64,000 nt of DNA from Lentzea jiangxiensis (lineage in GTDB: Bacteria; Actinomycetota; Actinomycetes; Mycobacteriales; Pseudonocardiaceae), in contig NZ_FNIX01000009.1 of NCBI RefSeq assembly GCF_900104175.1, forward strand, positions 62,001-126,000, given 5' to 3'. Position numbers and translations under genes: made by a program. The notes beneath the pieces are model-generated. The model was not told the DNA's origin. It ran no database searches and saw only the letters and a program-made list of their open reading frames with translations. This document shows, one piece after another, positions 53,909-63,227 of this stretch (its first letter is position 1; each line of letters begins with the position of its first letter).

Positions 53909-55570
53909 CTACCTGTCCAGACGCCGCCATTCGGGTGCACCGCTGAGCACGCCCGCCAAGGGTGCCCCGGCGTCGACCCCTGAAACCGTGGGAAGCACAC
54001 CGAGCAGATCGACGACCTGGAAAAGGGGCACCGACACGGCCTGGGCGGCGATCAACGGCTCGACCCTCGCGAGCACGTCCGACAGCAGCACCTTGCCGTT
54101 GAGAGCGGCCTCGAGGTCGGCCTGGACCGCCGGGTCGCAGAAGCCCGCGGGGTTGCGCGGGTTCGGCGTCGCCCCGTCCGGAGCGTCACCGGCGCACCCG
54201 TACGAGCTCGCGAGCGCCGCCGCCGAGTCGCCGGCGTCGACCCTCGGCACGACAGCGATGTCAACGTTCGACTCGACCAGCTGCTTGCTGTGGAGGTCCT
54301 CCGCGGTCGGCGTGAGGACCTCGGAGTCGATCCCGCGCTCCTGCAGCTGCGCCTTGATCCGGTTCGCGATGGAGACGTACGGCTCTGCCTTGTCCGGCGC
54401 GACGATCCGGAGCTTGAGCGCCTTGCCCGCCTTCTGCCACCCACCACCGGTCTTCGAGTACCCGGCCCCGGTCAGCAGCTGCTCGCTCGCCGCGGCGTCG
54501 AGGGTGTTGGCGGTGATGGTCTTCCGGTACCCGGTGCGGCTCGGCGGCACCACGTAGGAGTCGGCCCGGAACTGGGCGCTGGGCCCGCTCTGCGTCCCGA
54601 AGGAGATGAGCGCCTCCCGGTCGAGCGCCGCCACGACCGCCTTGCGCACGTTCACGTCTCCGAGCTGCTCGCTCACGGGCCGCAGCAACACCTGCACGAC
54701 CTCGTTGCGCGGCACCGGTTTCGTCGTGAGGTCCTTGATCCCCCGCAGCAGGTTCACGTCCGCCGCGTCGGCCCGCAGCAACACGGCCTGGTTGTCGCCT
54801 TTGGACAGCGACTCGGCCATCGCGCTGTGCGTGGCCCGGCGGATCACGACCCGGTCGAGCGTCGTCGGCACCTCCCAGTACCGGTCGCTGCGCTCGAGCA
54901 CGACCTCCCCGCGCGGCTCGTCGAGGCTGCGCACCTGGAACGGCCCCGCCGTGGCGGGGAACCCGGTCGCGAGCACGTTCGACCACGTGCCGGGCGCGTC
55001 CTTGAGCAGGTGCGCCGGCAACAGGTTCGAGAACAGGCTCCGCCACCCCGGGAACGGCTTGCCGAAGGCGACCTCGACGACCTTGCCGCCCTCACGCGCG
55101 CTGATGTTGTTGATGAGCCGGTAACCCGCCGGATCCACGACTCCGGGCTCGGCGCGCATACGCTGCCACAGGTAGTAGAAGTCCTCGGCGGCGATGGGCG
55201 CGCTGTCGGACCAGCTGGCGTCCTTGCGGATCGTGTAGGTGACGGTGAACGGCTCGGCCTTGGTGACCTTCGCGCTGACCATGAGGTTCCGGTCGAGCTG
55301 CGGCGCACCGTCGTTGCCCGGCCGGAAGGGGCTCGGGAGCAGCAGGGAGCTGAGCGCCGTGGTGATGGGGCTCTGCGCGGCCAGCGAGTGCGGGTTGTAA
55401 CCGCCCGCCACGTCGTCCACGCCGACCACGATCTCCGTGACCTTCGGCCCCGTCGTGGTGATCACGGGCGCCTCGGTCTTCGGCACCAGGGGCGGAGGCG
55501 GCGCGTTCGTGCACGCCGCCGCGGTGCCGCACAGGACGGCCGCGACCAGCACTCCCCCGAGACGCCTCAT
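53909..55570 (-). CDS. lpqW: LpqW-like family-5 binding lipoprotein
   Basis: 553-residue lipoprotein. Signal peptide RRLGGVLVAAVLCGTAAAC with lipobox AAAC, Pro-rich linker, then a family-5 fold: VDDVAGGYNPHSLAAQSPIT, TYTIRKDASWSDSAPIAAED, FYYLWQRMRAEPGVVDPAGY, VLERSDRYWEVPTTLDRVVI. The mycobacterial LpqW (Rv1166), adjacent to typA as here, lost transport and regulates PIM/LAM synthesis. No permease or ATPase genes accompany it. ATG at 55570; a GTG three codons earlier is possible. Confidence 0.88.
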   Translation of the reverse strand: MRRLGGVLVAAVLCGTAAACTNAPPPPLVPKTEAPVITTTGPKVTEIVVGVDDVAGGYNPHSLAAQSPITTALSSLLLPSPFRPGNDGAPQLDRNLMVSAKVTKAEPFTVTYTIRKDASWSDSAPIAAEDFYYLWQRMRAEPGVVDPAGYRLINNISAREGGKVVEVAFGKPFPGWRSLFSNLLPAHLLKDAPGTWSNVLATGFPATAGPFQVRSLDEPRGEVVLERSDRYWEVPTTLDRVVIRRATHSAMAESLSKGDNQAVLLRADAADVNLLRGIKDLTTKPVPRNEVVQVLLRPVSEQLGDVNVRKAVVAALDREALISFGTQSGPSAQFRADSYVVPPSRTGYRKTITANTLDAAASEQLLTGAGYSKTGGGWQKAGKALKLRIVAPDKAEPYVSIANRIKAQLQERGIDSEVLTPTAEDLHSKQLVESNVDIAVVPRVDAGDSAAALASSYGCAGDAPDGATPNPRNPAGFCDPAVQADLEAALNGKVLLSDVLARVEPLIAAQAVSVPLFQVVDLLGVLPTVSGVDAGAPLAGVLSGAPEWRRLDR

Positions 55571-55813
55571 GGTCCTCACACTGCCAGAAGGATGGTGGTG
55601 GCGTTCGGGCAACCCGGCTTTTGTCACCCGCGCCACTTGGTGGGACGTGGGGGGTGGTCGGGGGGTTGCTCGCACGGTGAGCAGTACGGCTCACCCCGGT
55701 GGGTGGTTCGGGGTTTTGGACTCCGGTTGGTGTCGCGCCGGAATGGTCAGCCAGCCCCCGACACGGCGACCTCGCCCCCTTCCGAACCGGCTCACCACTC
55801 GACCCCGGACACG
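55571..55813. other. intergenic between lpqW and typA
   Basis: With the terminator that follows, this makes a gap of about 310 bases. It must contain the lpqW promoter. No open frame with coding character or known motif is visible. Confidence 0.6.
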
Positions 55814-55852
55814 GCGAAGGGCGGCCGGGCCACGAGCCCGGCCGCCCTTCGC
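55814..55852 (-). terminator. 17-bp hairpin after typA
   Basis: GCGAAGGGCGGCCGGGC (55814-55830) pairs exactly with 55836-55852 around CACGA, 29 bases after the typA stop. Confidence 0.9.
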
Positions 55853-55880
55853 GGCGTTGCGCCAGTTCGACCGCAGGCGG

Positions 55881-57776
<1,896 letters not shown>

Positions 57777-57941
57777 GCAGAACTCCTAGAGCTTCGAAGG
57801 CGTTGGAGGGGCTCGCGCCGGACACTTCGATGCGCAGGGCCGCTTTTGATACTACCGGCTGCGTCGCCATTACCACACAAGAGTGCCAGTGAAGTGAGCC
57901 TCACCTACTCTAGCGATACGCGGCGGAGTGGAGTTCAACCA

Positions 57942-58097
57942 GTGGGTAAAAAGCTCAAGAAGAAGTGCTGCCGGTCGAAGCCCCGGTGCAAGCGCTGCCC
58001 GGTTCCGTTCCTGCTCGAGGAGCGCGACAAGGCCAGGAAGAAGGCGGCGAAGAAGGCCGAGAAGGCCGCCAAGAAGGCACTGAAGAAGGCCGCTTGA
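57942..58097 (+). CDS. small Cys/Lys-rich protein
   Basis: 51 residues. The N-terminal part has a tight cysteine cluster, KKKCCRSKPRCKRCPVPF, with four cysteines in CC-x5-C-x2-C spacing that could bind a metal; the C-terminal part is a Lys/Ala helix (ARKKAAKKAEKAAKKALKKA) resembling histone-H1-like or nucleoid tails. Similar small proteins with an RCKRCPV motif occur in other actinobacteria as I recall, but none is characterised to my knowledge. Its stop overlaps the TTG start of the protease gene. Confidence 0.75.
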   Translation: MGKKLKKKCCRSKPRCKRCPVPFLLEERDKARKKAAKKAEKAAKKALKKAA

Positions 58098-58927
58098 GAC
58101 CCGAGGCGCGCGCCTGCGTCGACAGGGCGCTCGACCTCCTCCAGCGCCACTCGATCGACAGCAAGAAGGCCGACTGGCCCGCACTACGTGCTCAAGCTCA
58201 CGCCACCGACGACCCCGACGAGGCGATCCGGGGCGTCATCGCCGCGCTCGGCAACCCGCACACCCACCTGGTCACGGCCGAGCGCGCGTCCTCCCCGCGG
58301 CGCACCGGCGTCCCGACCGGCCGCCTGACCGGCTCGACCGGATGGCTCGTCCTGCCCGGCACCCACGCGCGGTACGGCCGCGGGTACGTCACCGCGGGGC
58401 TGAAAGCGCTGCGGGAGCTCATCGCGGCGAGGCCCACGGGCTGGGTGGTCGACCTGCGCGGCAACGGCGGCGGCGCGATGCACCCGATGCTCGCGGTGGT
58501 CGCACCGCTGCTCGGCGACGGCGAGCTGGGCAGGTTCGTCGGGCCGCACGGTGGGACGAGCTGGGGCATCAGGCGCGGCCACGTCCGCAACGGCACGAAG
58601 ACCGCGTTCCGCCTGCGGCGCGTCCCGGCCGCGCGGTCCGAACCGGTGGCCGTGCTCGTCGACCGCCGCACCGCGAGCTCGGGCGAGGCGGTGCTCATCT
58701 CGTTCCTGGGCGCGCCGGACGTCCGCACCTTCGGCGAGCCCACGGCCGGGTACGCGACGGCGAACCAGACGTTCCCGCTGCCCGGCGGCGCGCAGCTCGC
58801 CATCACCACCGCGCTGATGGCCGACCGCACGGGCCGGACGTACGGCAACAACCCGATCACCCCGCACGTGGTCGTCGAGGACGCGCTCGCGGCGGCGATC
58901 GAGTGGCTTTCCCCGAAGCAGCGCTAA
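58094..58927 (+). CDS. S41-family (C-terminal processing) peptidase homologue
   Basis: 277-residue cytoplasmic-looking S41 peptidase domain, with no signal peptide and no PDZ domain. ALRAQAHATDDPDEAIRGVI and LGNPHTHLVT form the N-terminal cap; WVVDLRGNGGGAMHPMLAVV is the S41 strand motif; the nucleophile is the Ser in RTASSGEAVLISFLG; GEPTAGYATANQTFPLPGGA completes the site. The TTG start overlaps the preceding stop (TTGA). It lacks an ATG or GTG near the start. Operon with the small Cys/Lys protein; substrate unknown. Confidence 0.8.
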   Translation: MRPEARACVDRALDLLQRHSIDSKKADWPALRAQAHATDDPDEAIRGVIAALGNPHTHLVTAERASSPRRTGVPTGRLTGSTGWLVLPGTHARYGRGYVTAGLKALRELIAARPTGWVVDLRGNGGGAMHPMLAVVAPLLGDGELGRFVGPHGGTSWGIRRGHVRNGTKTAFRLRRVPAARSEPVAVLVDRRTASSGEAVLISFLGAPDVRTFGEPTAGYATANQTFPLPGGAQLAITTALMADRTGRTYGNNPITPHVVVEDALAAAIEWLSPKQR

Positions 58928-59226
58928 CCCTGCAGCACGGCTTCGTTCAGCTTCGAGAGCTCGGGCGCCGTCCTGGTCGCCTCGAACTCGCAGATCTCGT
59001 ACTTCACGAGGTTCTGCTCGGCCCACGGGTCCGTGGCGAGCAGGGCCTCGAGCTTGCCCCGGGGCATGGGGCGCGTGATGATCACGCCGCCCGTCCTCGG
59101 CACCTGACGCCCCGAAGCGAGGAAGAGGCCCCGCTCGTACTGCTTCTCGACCCACTCGCGGTGGTCGGGAAGGGCGTAGTCGATCTGTTCCAGTGGCGCG
59201 ACGTACTTCAGCAGCACGATGAACAT
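58924..59226 (-). CDS. YCII-related protein
   Basis: 100-residue ferredoxin-like YCII domain: FIVLLKYVAPLEQIDYALPD, HREWVEKQYERGLFLASGRQ (conserved His/Asp pair), GGVIITRPMPRGKLEALLAT, DPWAEQNLVKYEICEFE. Family members are small hydrolase-like or dehalogenase-associated proteins of unclear function. Convergent with the S41 gene (four-base overlap). Its start is 17 bases from the trpS leader promoter, on the opposite strand. Confidence 0.9.
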   Translation of the reverse strand: MFIVLLKYVAPLEQIDYALPDHREWVEKQYERGLFLASGRQVPRTGGVIITRPMPRGKLEALLATDPWAEQNLVKYEICEFEATRTAPELSKLNEAVLQG

Positions 59227-59242
59227 GCGTTGACGGTAGACC

Positions 59243-59248
59243 TATACT
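59243..59248 (+). promoter_or_regulatory. -10 hexamer TATACT of the trpS leader
   Basis: TATACT, the best -10 match in this window, seven bases before the leader GTG at 59256. Transcription would start at the leader start codon. The TTGACG at 59230 is too close to be its -35. Confidence 0.65.
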
Positions 59249-59255
59249 CGGGATC

Positions 59256-59306
59256 GTGCGCATCCTCAACGCCTTCTGGCGGGCCGCTTCCAGGCGGCCG
59301 GAGTAG
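59256..59306 (+). CDS. trpS leader peptide
   Basis: GTG start, 16 residues: MRILNAFWRAASRRPE, then TAG. The single Trp codon (TGG, 59277-59279) lies just before the first stem of the attenuator. Such leader peptides sense charged tRNA-Trp by ribosome stalling. Streptomyces coelicolor controls its indolmycin-resistance TrpRS in this way (published), and this layout is similar. Confidence 0.75.
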   Translation: MRILNAFWRAASRRPE

Positions 59307-59362
59307 CAGCGCGCAGACACCACTGACGCGACACACGGGCCGCCCCGAGGGGCGGCTTTTTT
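59282..59362 (+). promoter_or_regulatory. trpS transcription attenuator
   Basis: Stem 1:2 is GGCCGC (59282-59287) with GCGGCC (59294-59299). Stem 2:3, the antiterminator, is GGCGGCC (59293-59299) with GGCCGCC (59338-59344). Stem 3:4, the terminator, is GCCGCCCC (59339-59346) with GGGGCGGC (59349-59356) followed by six T. A ribosome stalled at the Trp codon would cover strand 1, free strand 2 to pair with 3, and permit read-through into trpS. Confidence 0.8.
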
Positions 59363-59405
59363 GGTGCGTTCCCGACGGGCGGTCCTTTCGACGGAAGGAC
59401 CGATC

Positions 59406-60329
59406 ATGATCCGGCTCTCGGCCATCACCCCCTCCGGCCAGGTCCACCTGGGCAACTACCTCGGCGCGCTGCGGACGTGGGCGCGGGAGGGCACCGAGGA
59501 GGACGTGTACTTCATCAGCGACCTGCACGCGATGACGTCGTCGCACAACCCGCAACGCCTGCGATCCATGACGCGCGAGCAGCTCGCGGTGCTCGTCGCG
59601 TCCGGCATCGACCCGGCCAGCGTGTGCGTGCAGAGCGACCTCATCCGCGAGCTGGGGGCGCTCAACTGGGTCCTGGAGTGCACCTGCACCTACGGCGAGG
59701 CCGCGCGGATGATCCAGTTCAAGGAGAAGTCGCTCGGCCGCGAGTCGGTGCGGCTGAGCCTGCTCACCTACCCGGTGCTGATGGCGGCGGACATCCTGTT
59801 GCAGGGCACCGCGGAGGTGCCGGTCGGCGAGGACCAGCTCCAGCACGTCGAACTGGCCCGCGCGCTCGCCCGGCGGTTCAACCACGCCTACGGCGACGCG
59901 TTCATCGTGCCGACGGCGGTGGTGCCGAAGGTCGGGGCGCGCGTCAAGGACCTCTCGGACCCGGCGCGCAAGATGGACAAGTCGGCCCAGAGCTCCACGG
60001 GGGTCGTCTTCGTGCTCGACGAGCCGGACCTGGTGCGGCGCAAGGTCCGCAGGGCCGTCTCGTCGACCGACGGCATCGCGAACCTCGTCGAGGTCCTCGC
60101 CTCCTGCACCGGCAAGGAGCCCGAGGACTACACGAGCAGGTTCTCCGAGCTCAAGGACGTGGTGGCGGAGGCGGTGATCGAGGAACTGCGGCCCGTGCGC
60201 GACCGCACCCTCGAGCTCCTCGCCGACCCCGCCGAGCTGGACCGGATCCGGGCGGCGGGCGCCGACCGGGCGCGGGAGCGCGCCCAGCACCGGCTGAACG
60301 CGGCCCTGCGCCTGTCCGGGCTCAGTTGA
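59406..60329 (+). CDS. trpS: tryptophanyl-tRNA synthetase (auxiliary type)
   Basis: 307 residues, slightly short for class Ic TrpRS. The HIGH-like loop is PSGQVHLGNYLGAL, followed by VYFISDLHAMTSSHNPQRLR, QFKEKSLGRESVRLSLLTYP, LMAADILLQGTAEVPVGEDQ, IVPTAVVPKVGARVKDLSDP and the KMSKS-like KMDKSAQSSTG. The usual Gln before PSG (IQPSG) is Thr here (ITPSG). GGAAGGA supplies the ribosome site. The attenuator suggests induction by Trp-tRNA shortage or a TrpRS inhibitor such as indolmycin; a second, housekeeping trpS may lie elsewhere in the genome. Confidence 0.93.
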   Translation: MIRLSAITPSGQVHLGNYLGALRTWAREGTEEDVYFISDLHAMTSSHNPQRLRSMTREQLAVLVASGIDPASVCVQSDLIRELGALNWVLECTCTYGEAARMIQFKEKSLGRESVRLSLLTYPVLMAADILLQGTAEVPVGEDQLQHVELARALARRFNHAYGDAFIVPTAVVPKVGARVKDLSDPARKMDKSAQSSTGVVFVLDEPDLVRRKVRRAVSSTDGIANLVEVLASCTGKEPEDYTSRFSELKDVVAEAVIEELRPVRDRTLELLADPAELDRIRAAGADRARERAQHRLNAALRLSGLS

Positions 60330-61095
60330 GGAGCCGCTGAAGGGCCGGCACCAGCACCCTGTCGGCGGGCAGCCAGGGAAGACCGGGCAGCTCGCCGGCG
60401 GTGACCCACCGGACGGCGTTGTGCTCCAACGCTTCCGGCTCACCGCCGGCGAGCTCGGCCGAGAAGATCCGCAGCACCAGATCGCGCTTCAGCGGCACGT
60501 CCGGCCCGACCTGGTCGCCCACGACGACCGGGACCCCCAGCTCCTCCACGCACTCCCGCACCAGCGCGTCGACGGGCTTCTCGCCGGGCTCGACCCGGCC
60601 GCCGGGCAGTTCCCACTGCCCCGCATGGCTTTCCGGGAACGACCGCTGCTGCGCCAGCAACCGTCCACCTCGGACGATCGCGGCACCGACGACGACACGG
60701 GCGGAACGCAGCTCCGAGCACCGCCGCGCCAGCAACGCCGAACGCTTCTCCAGCACCCGCAAGGCCGTCCCGCGCCCGACCGTCATGTCCGCGAACCGCC
60801 CGACGACACCGCGCACGGAGGTCCACCCGACCCGGTCGACCACCATCGTCCCCGCGCCGGTGACCACGAGATCCGTGTGCAGCTCCAGGAAGTCACCCGC
60901 GGCCGACACCCCGGACAGGTCGGCGCGCGTCACCGCCAGCCGGACCCCGAACGGCCCGGCGAGCTCGTCGCCCACGCACAGCAGGGGTCCCGGGACCCGG
61001 ACACCGAACCCGGTGATCAGCGAGGTGTCCAGCAGGGCACCCGCGACGACCGAAACAGGCGCGTCGACCAGTGCCGACGCTCGCAACTCTGGCAC
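60322..61095 (-). CDS. Nudix hydrolase fused to an SRPBCC-like N-domain
   Basis: 257 residues. The C-terminal half is a MutT-type Nudix hydrolase: ARVVVGAAIVRGGRLLAQQR, GQWELPGGRVEPGEKPVDAL with REC-VEELG completing the Nudix box, and ALEHNAVRWVTAGELPGLPW. The N-terminal 125 residues (ELRASALVDAPVSVVAGALL, GVRLAVTRADLSGVSAAGDF) look like a ligand-binding SRPBCC/START-like fold. The position near typA matches mutT2 (Rv1160), which is a single domain of about 141 residues. Overlaps the trpS end by eight bases (convergent). Confidence 0.85.
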   Translation of the reverse strand: MPELRASALVDAPVSVVAGALLDTSLITGFGVRVPGPLLCVGDELAGPFGVRLAVTRADLSGVSAAGDFLELHTDLVVTGAGTMVVDRVGWTSVRGVVGRFADMTVGRGTALRVLEKRSALLARRCSELRSARVVVGAAIVRGGRLLAQQRSFPESHAGQWELPGGRVEPGEKPVDALVRECVEELGVPVVVGDQVGPDVPLKRDLVLRIFSAELAGGEPEALEHNAVRWVTAGELPGLPWLPADRVLVPALQRLLN

Positions 61096-61104
61096 CCGAG
61101 CTTG

Positions 61105-62364
61105 CTACCAGGACGGCCAGCGGATCTCCAAACGCGCACCGCCGGCGGGCGACTCGGCGGCGCGCACCGAGCCACCGCGGCGCTGCACGAGGTGCGCCAC
61201 CAGCGCGAGCCCGAGGCCGAAGCCGCCGGAGCCGCGCCCGCGGTCCTCCTCCACGCGGTAGAACCGGTCGAACACCTTCGTCCGGTGCTCGGCGGGAATG
61301 CCGTGCCCGTCGTCGTCCACGAGCAGGCGCACGTCCCGCCCCACCGGCACCAGCGTCAGCGTGATCGTCGAGTACGCGTACCGGGCGGCGTTGCGCAGCA
61401 GGTTGTCCAGCACCAGCTCGACCTCGGACCGCGTGGCCGACACCAGGCACGCCGACGGCGGCGCGGTCAGCCGCACCAGCAGCTCGGTGTCCAGCCGGGA
61501 GATCGCCGCCTCGGCCTCCAGCACCAGGTCCACGGCCTCGGCGCGCGGCGGCGCCCCCGTGTCGGCGCGGGCGAGGATCAGCAACGAGTCGACCAGCGCG
61601 CTCAGCCGGATCGACTCCTCGACCACCGACTCCAGGACCTCCAGCGAGAAGTCCGGGTCGGGGTGCGCCACCGCGACCTCCGCCTGGGCGCGCACGGACG
61701 CCACCGGCGAACGGAGCTCGTGCGCCGCGTCCCCGGTGAAGCGCCGCAACCGGTCGGAGGCCTCGTCACGCCGGGTCAGCAACGCGTTCAGGGCCTCGGC
61801 CAACGCCTGCAGCTCGTCCCGCGACGGCGGCACCGGCAACCGTTCGCCGTGCGGCAGCTCCCCCGCCGCGACGCGCATCCGTTCCACCGGCCGCAGCGAC
61901 GACCGCACCGCCAGCCAGGTCGCGATGCCCACGAGCACGGCCACGAGCACCGCCGCGACGGCCAGCCAGCGCGTGCCGAGCGTGTTCGCCTTGCCGTACC
62001 CGAGCAACGTGCTCGCGTAGACCTCCAGCCTGGGCGTCCCGTCCCCGGCGAACACGACCTGCCCGCGGAACCGCAGCGCGGTCTCGCCCTCCAGCCGCAG
62101 CACCGGTTCCCCGGACTTGAGCTCCCGGATGTCCTGCGCCGTCAGCGGGAGCGGTGGCCCGCCGTCCACGGGCACCCCGGCCACGTCCAGCACGCGGGGC
62201 GGCGACTTCGCCAGCTCCTGGTCCACCGCGGTGATCTGGATCAGGCCGATCAACGCGGGCGCGAACCCGGTGAACGCCAGCAGGCACAGCAGCGCCATCC
62301 CGGTCGCCACCACGGTGATGCGGAAGCGCAGCGTGCGCCGCAACCACCAGCGGCGAGGGATCAC
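61105..62364 (-). CDS. two-component sensor histidine kinase
   Basis: 419-residue membrane kinase. TM1 (RITVVATGMALLCLLAFTGF), an external sensor domain of about 110 residues, TM2 (WLAVAAVLVAVLVGIATWLA), HAMP (RSSLRPVERMRVAAGEL), phospho-acceptor helix RFTGDAAHELRSPVASVRAQ (His), N-box VLDNLLRNAARYA, G1 DDDGHGIPAEHRTKVFDRFY and G2 GSGGFGLGLALVAHLV. The GTG overlaps the response-regulator stop by four bases. Signal unknown, possibly envelope-related given the LolA-like gene opposite. Confidence 0.93.
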   Translation of the reverse strand: MIPRRWWLRRTLRFRITVVATGMALLCLLAFTGFAPALIGLIQITAVDQELAKSPPRVLDVAGVPVDGGPPLPLTAQDIRELKSGEPVLRLEGETALRFRGQVVFAGDGTPRLEVYASTLLGYGKANTLGTRWLAVAAVLVAVLVGIATWLAVRSSLRPVERMRVAAGELPHGERLPVPPSRDELQALAEALNALLTRRDEASDRLRRFTGDAAHELRSPVASVRAQAEVAVAHPDPDFSLEVLESVVEESIRLSALVDSLLILARADTGAPPRAEAVDLVLEAEAAISRLDTELLVRLTAPPSACLVSATRSEVELVLDNLLRNAARYAYSTITLTLVPVGRDVRLLVDDDGHGIPAEHRTKVFDRFYRVEEDRGRGSGGFGLGLALVAHLVQRRGGSVRAAESPAGGARLEIRWPSW

Positions 62365-63062
62365 CTGTTCCCCAGGGCGTTGTCCAGATCCGGGGTGGAC
62401 GCGATGTACCCGTGCCCCCGGATGGTCCGCACGACCTCCCCCGCCCCCACGGCCTCCAGCTTCCGCCGCAGGTAGCCGACGTAGACCTCGACGGCGTTGC
62501 GGGTCGCGGCCTGCTCGTCGCCCCAGACGGTCCGCAGCAGCTCGTCCTTGGTCACCACGGACCCCGCCCTGGACGCCAGCACGTCGAGCACCGCGTACTC
62601 CCGCGGCGACAGCGAGACGTCCTGCCCGGCCCAGCTGACCTCGCGCAGCCCCCGGTCGATCACGAGGTTGCCCAGCGTGAGCTTGCGCCGCGCGCCCCCT
62701 CCGCGGCGCAGCAGGGCGCGGACCTGCGCGACCAGCACCACGAAGCTGAACGGCTTGACGAGGTACCCGTCGGCGCCGAGGTCCAGCCCGTCGGCCTGGT
62801 CGACCTCCCCGTCCTTGGCCGACACCATCAGCACGGGCGTGCGCACCCCGTCGGCCCGCATGCGCTGCAGCACCCGGTACCCGGACAGCCCCGGCAGCAT
62901 GATGTCGAGCAGGACGACGTCGAACGCCCCCGTGAGCGCCACCCGCAGCGCGGTGGGCCCGTCGGACGCGGTGACGACCTCCATGCCCTCCGCCGACAGA
63001 CCCCGTTCCAACGCCCGGCGCACGCCGACTTCGTCGTCCACGACCAGCACTCGAGGCTTCAC
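62361..63062 (-). CDS. OmpR-family response regulator
   Basis: 233-residue regulator. Receiver domain: RVLVVDDEVGVRRALERGLS (acidic pocket), VVLLDIMLPGLSGYRVLQRM (phospho-Asp), VLMVSAKDGEVDQADGLDLG, GYLVKPFSFVVLVAQVRALL (Lys). The OmpR-type winged helix has VSLSPREYAVLDVLASRAG, ELLRTVWGDEQAATRNAVEV and YVGYLRRKLE. A GTG at 63062 gives the normal length; an ATG four codons upstream is also possible. Probably controls its own operon and the divergent secreted protein. Confidence 0.93.
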   Translation of the reverse strand: MKPRVLVVDDEVGVRRALERGLSAEGMEVVTASDGPTALRVALTGAFDVVLLDIMLPGLSGYRVLQRMRADGVRTPVLMVSAKDGEVDQADGLDLGADGYLVKPFSFVVLVAQVRALLRRGGGARRKLTLGNLVIDRGLREVSWAGQDVSLSPREYAVLDVLASRAGSVVTKDELLRTVWGDEQAATRNAVEVYVGYLRRKLEAVGAGEVVRTIRGHGYIASTPDLDNALGNR

Positions 63063-63227
63063 ACCGCACAGCATGCCGCCCGCTGCCCCCACCCGCCCGC
63101 AAGATCTCAGCCGACTCTCAGAAAGCCGTGCTGCGATCACCCAAAAGACCAGGTAGAACGGATCTCAGCACCATCTCAGCAACCCACCGCCAAGCTGTGG
63201 TCACAAGCCCTTGGAGGAGGGGACCAG

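Noticed and set aside
59230-59235. TTGACG as -35 box of the trpS leader
   Set aside because: Only seven bases from TATACT; too short for a -35/-10 spacer.
59230-59406. T-box riboswitch in front of trpS
   Set aside because: No T-box consensus or specifier stem; the leader peptide and three-stem arrangement explain the region better.
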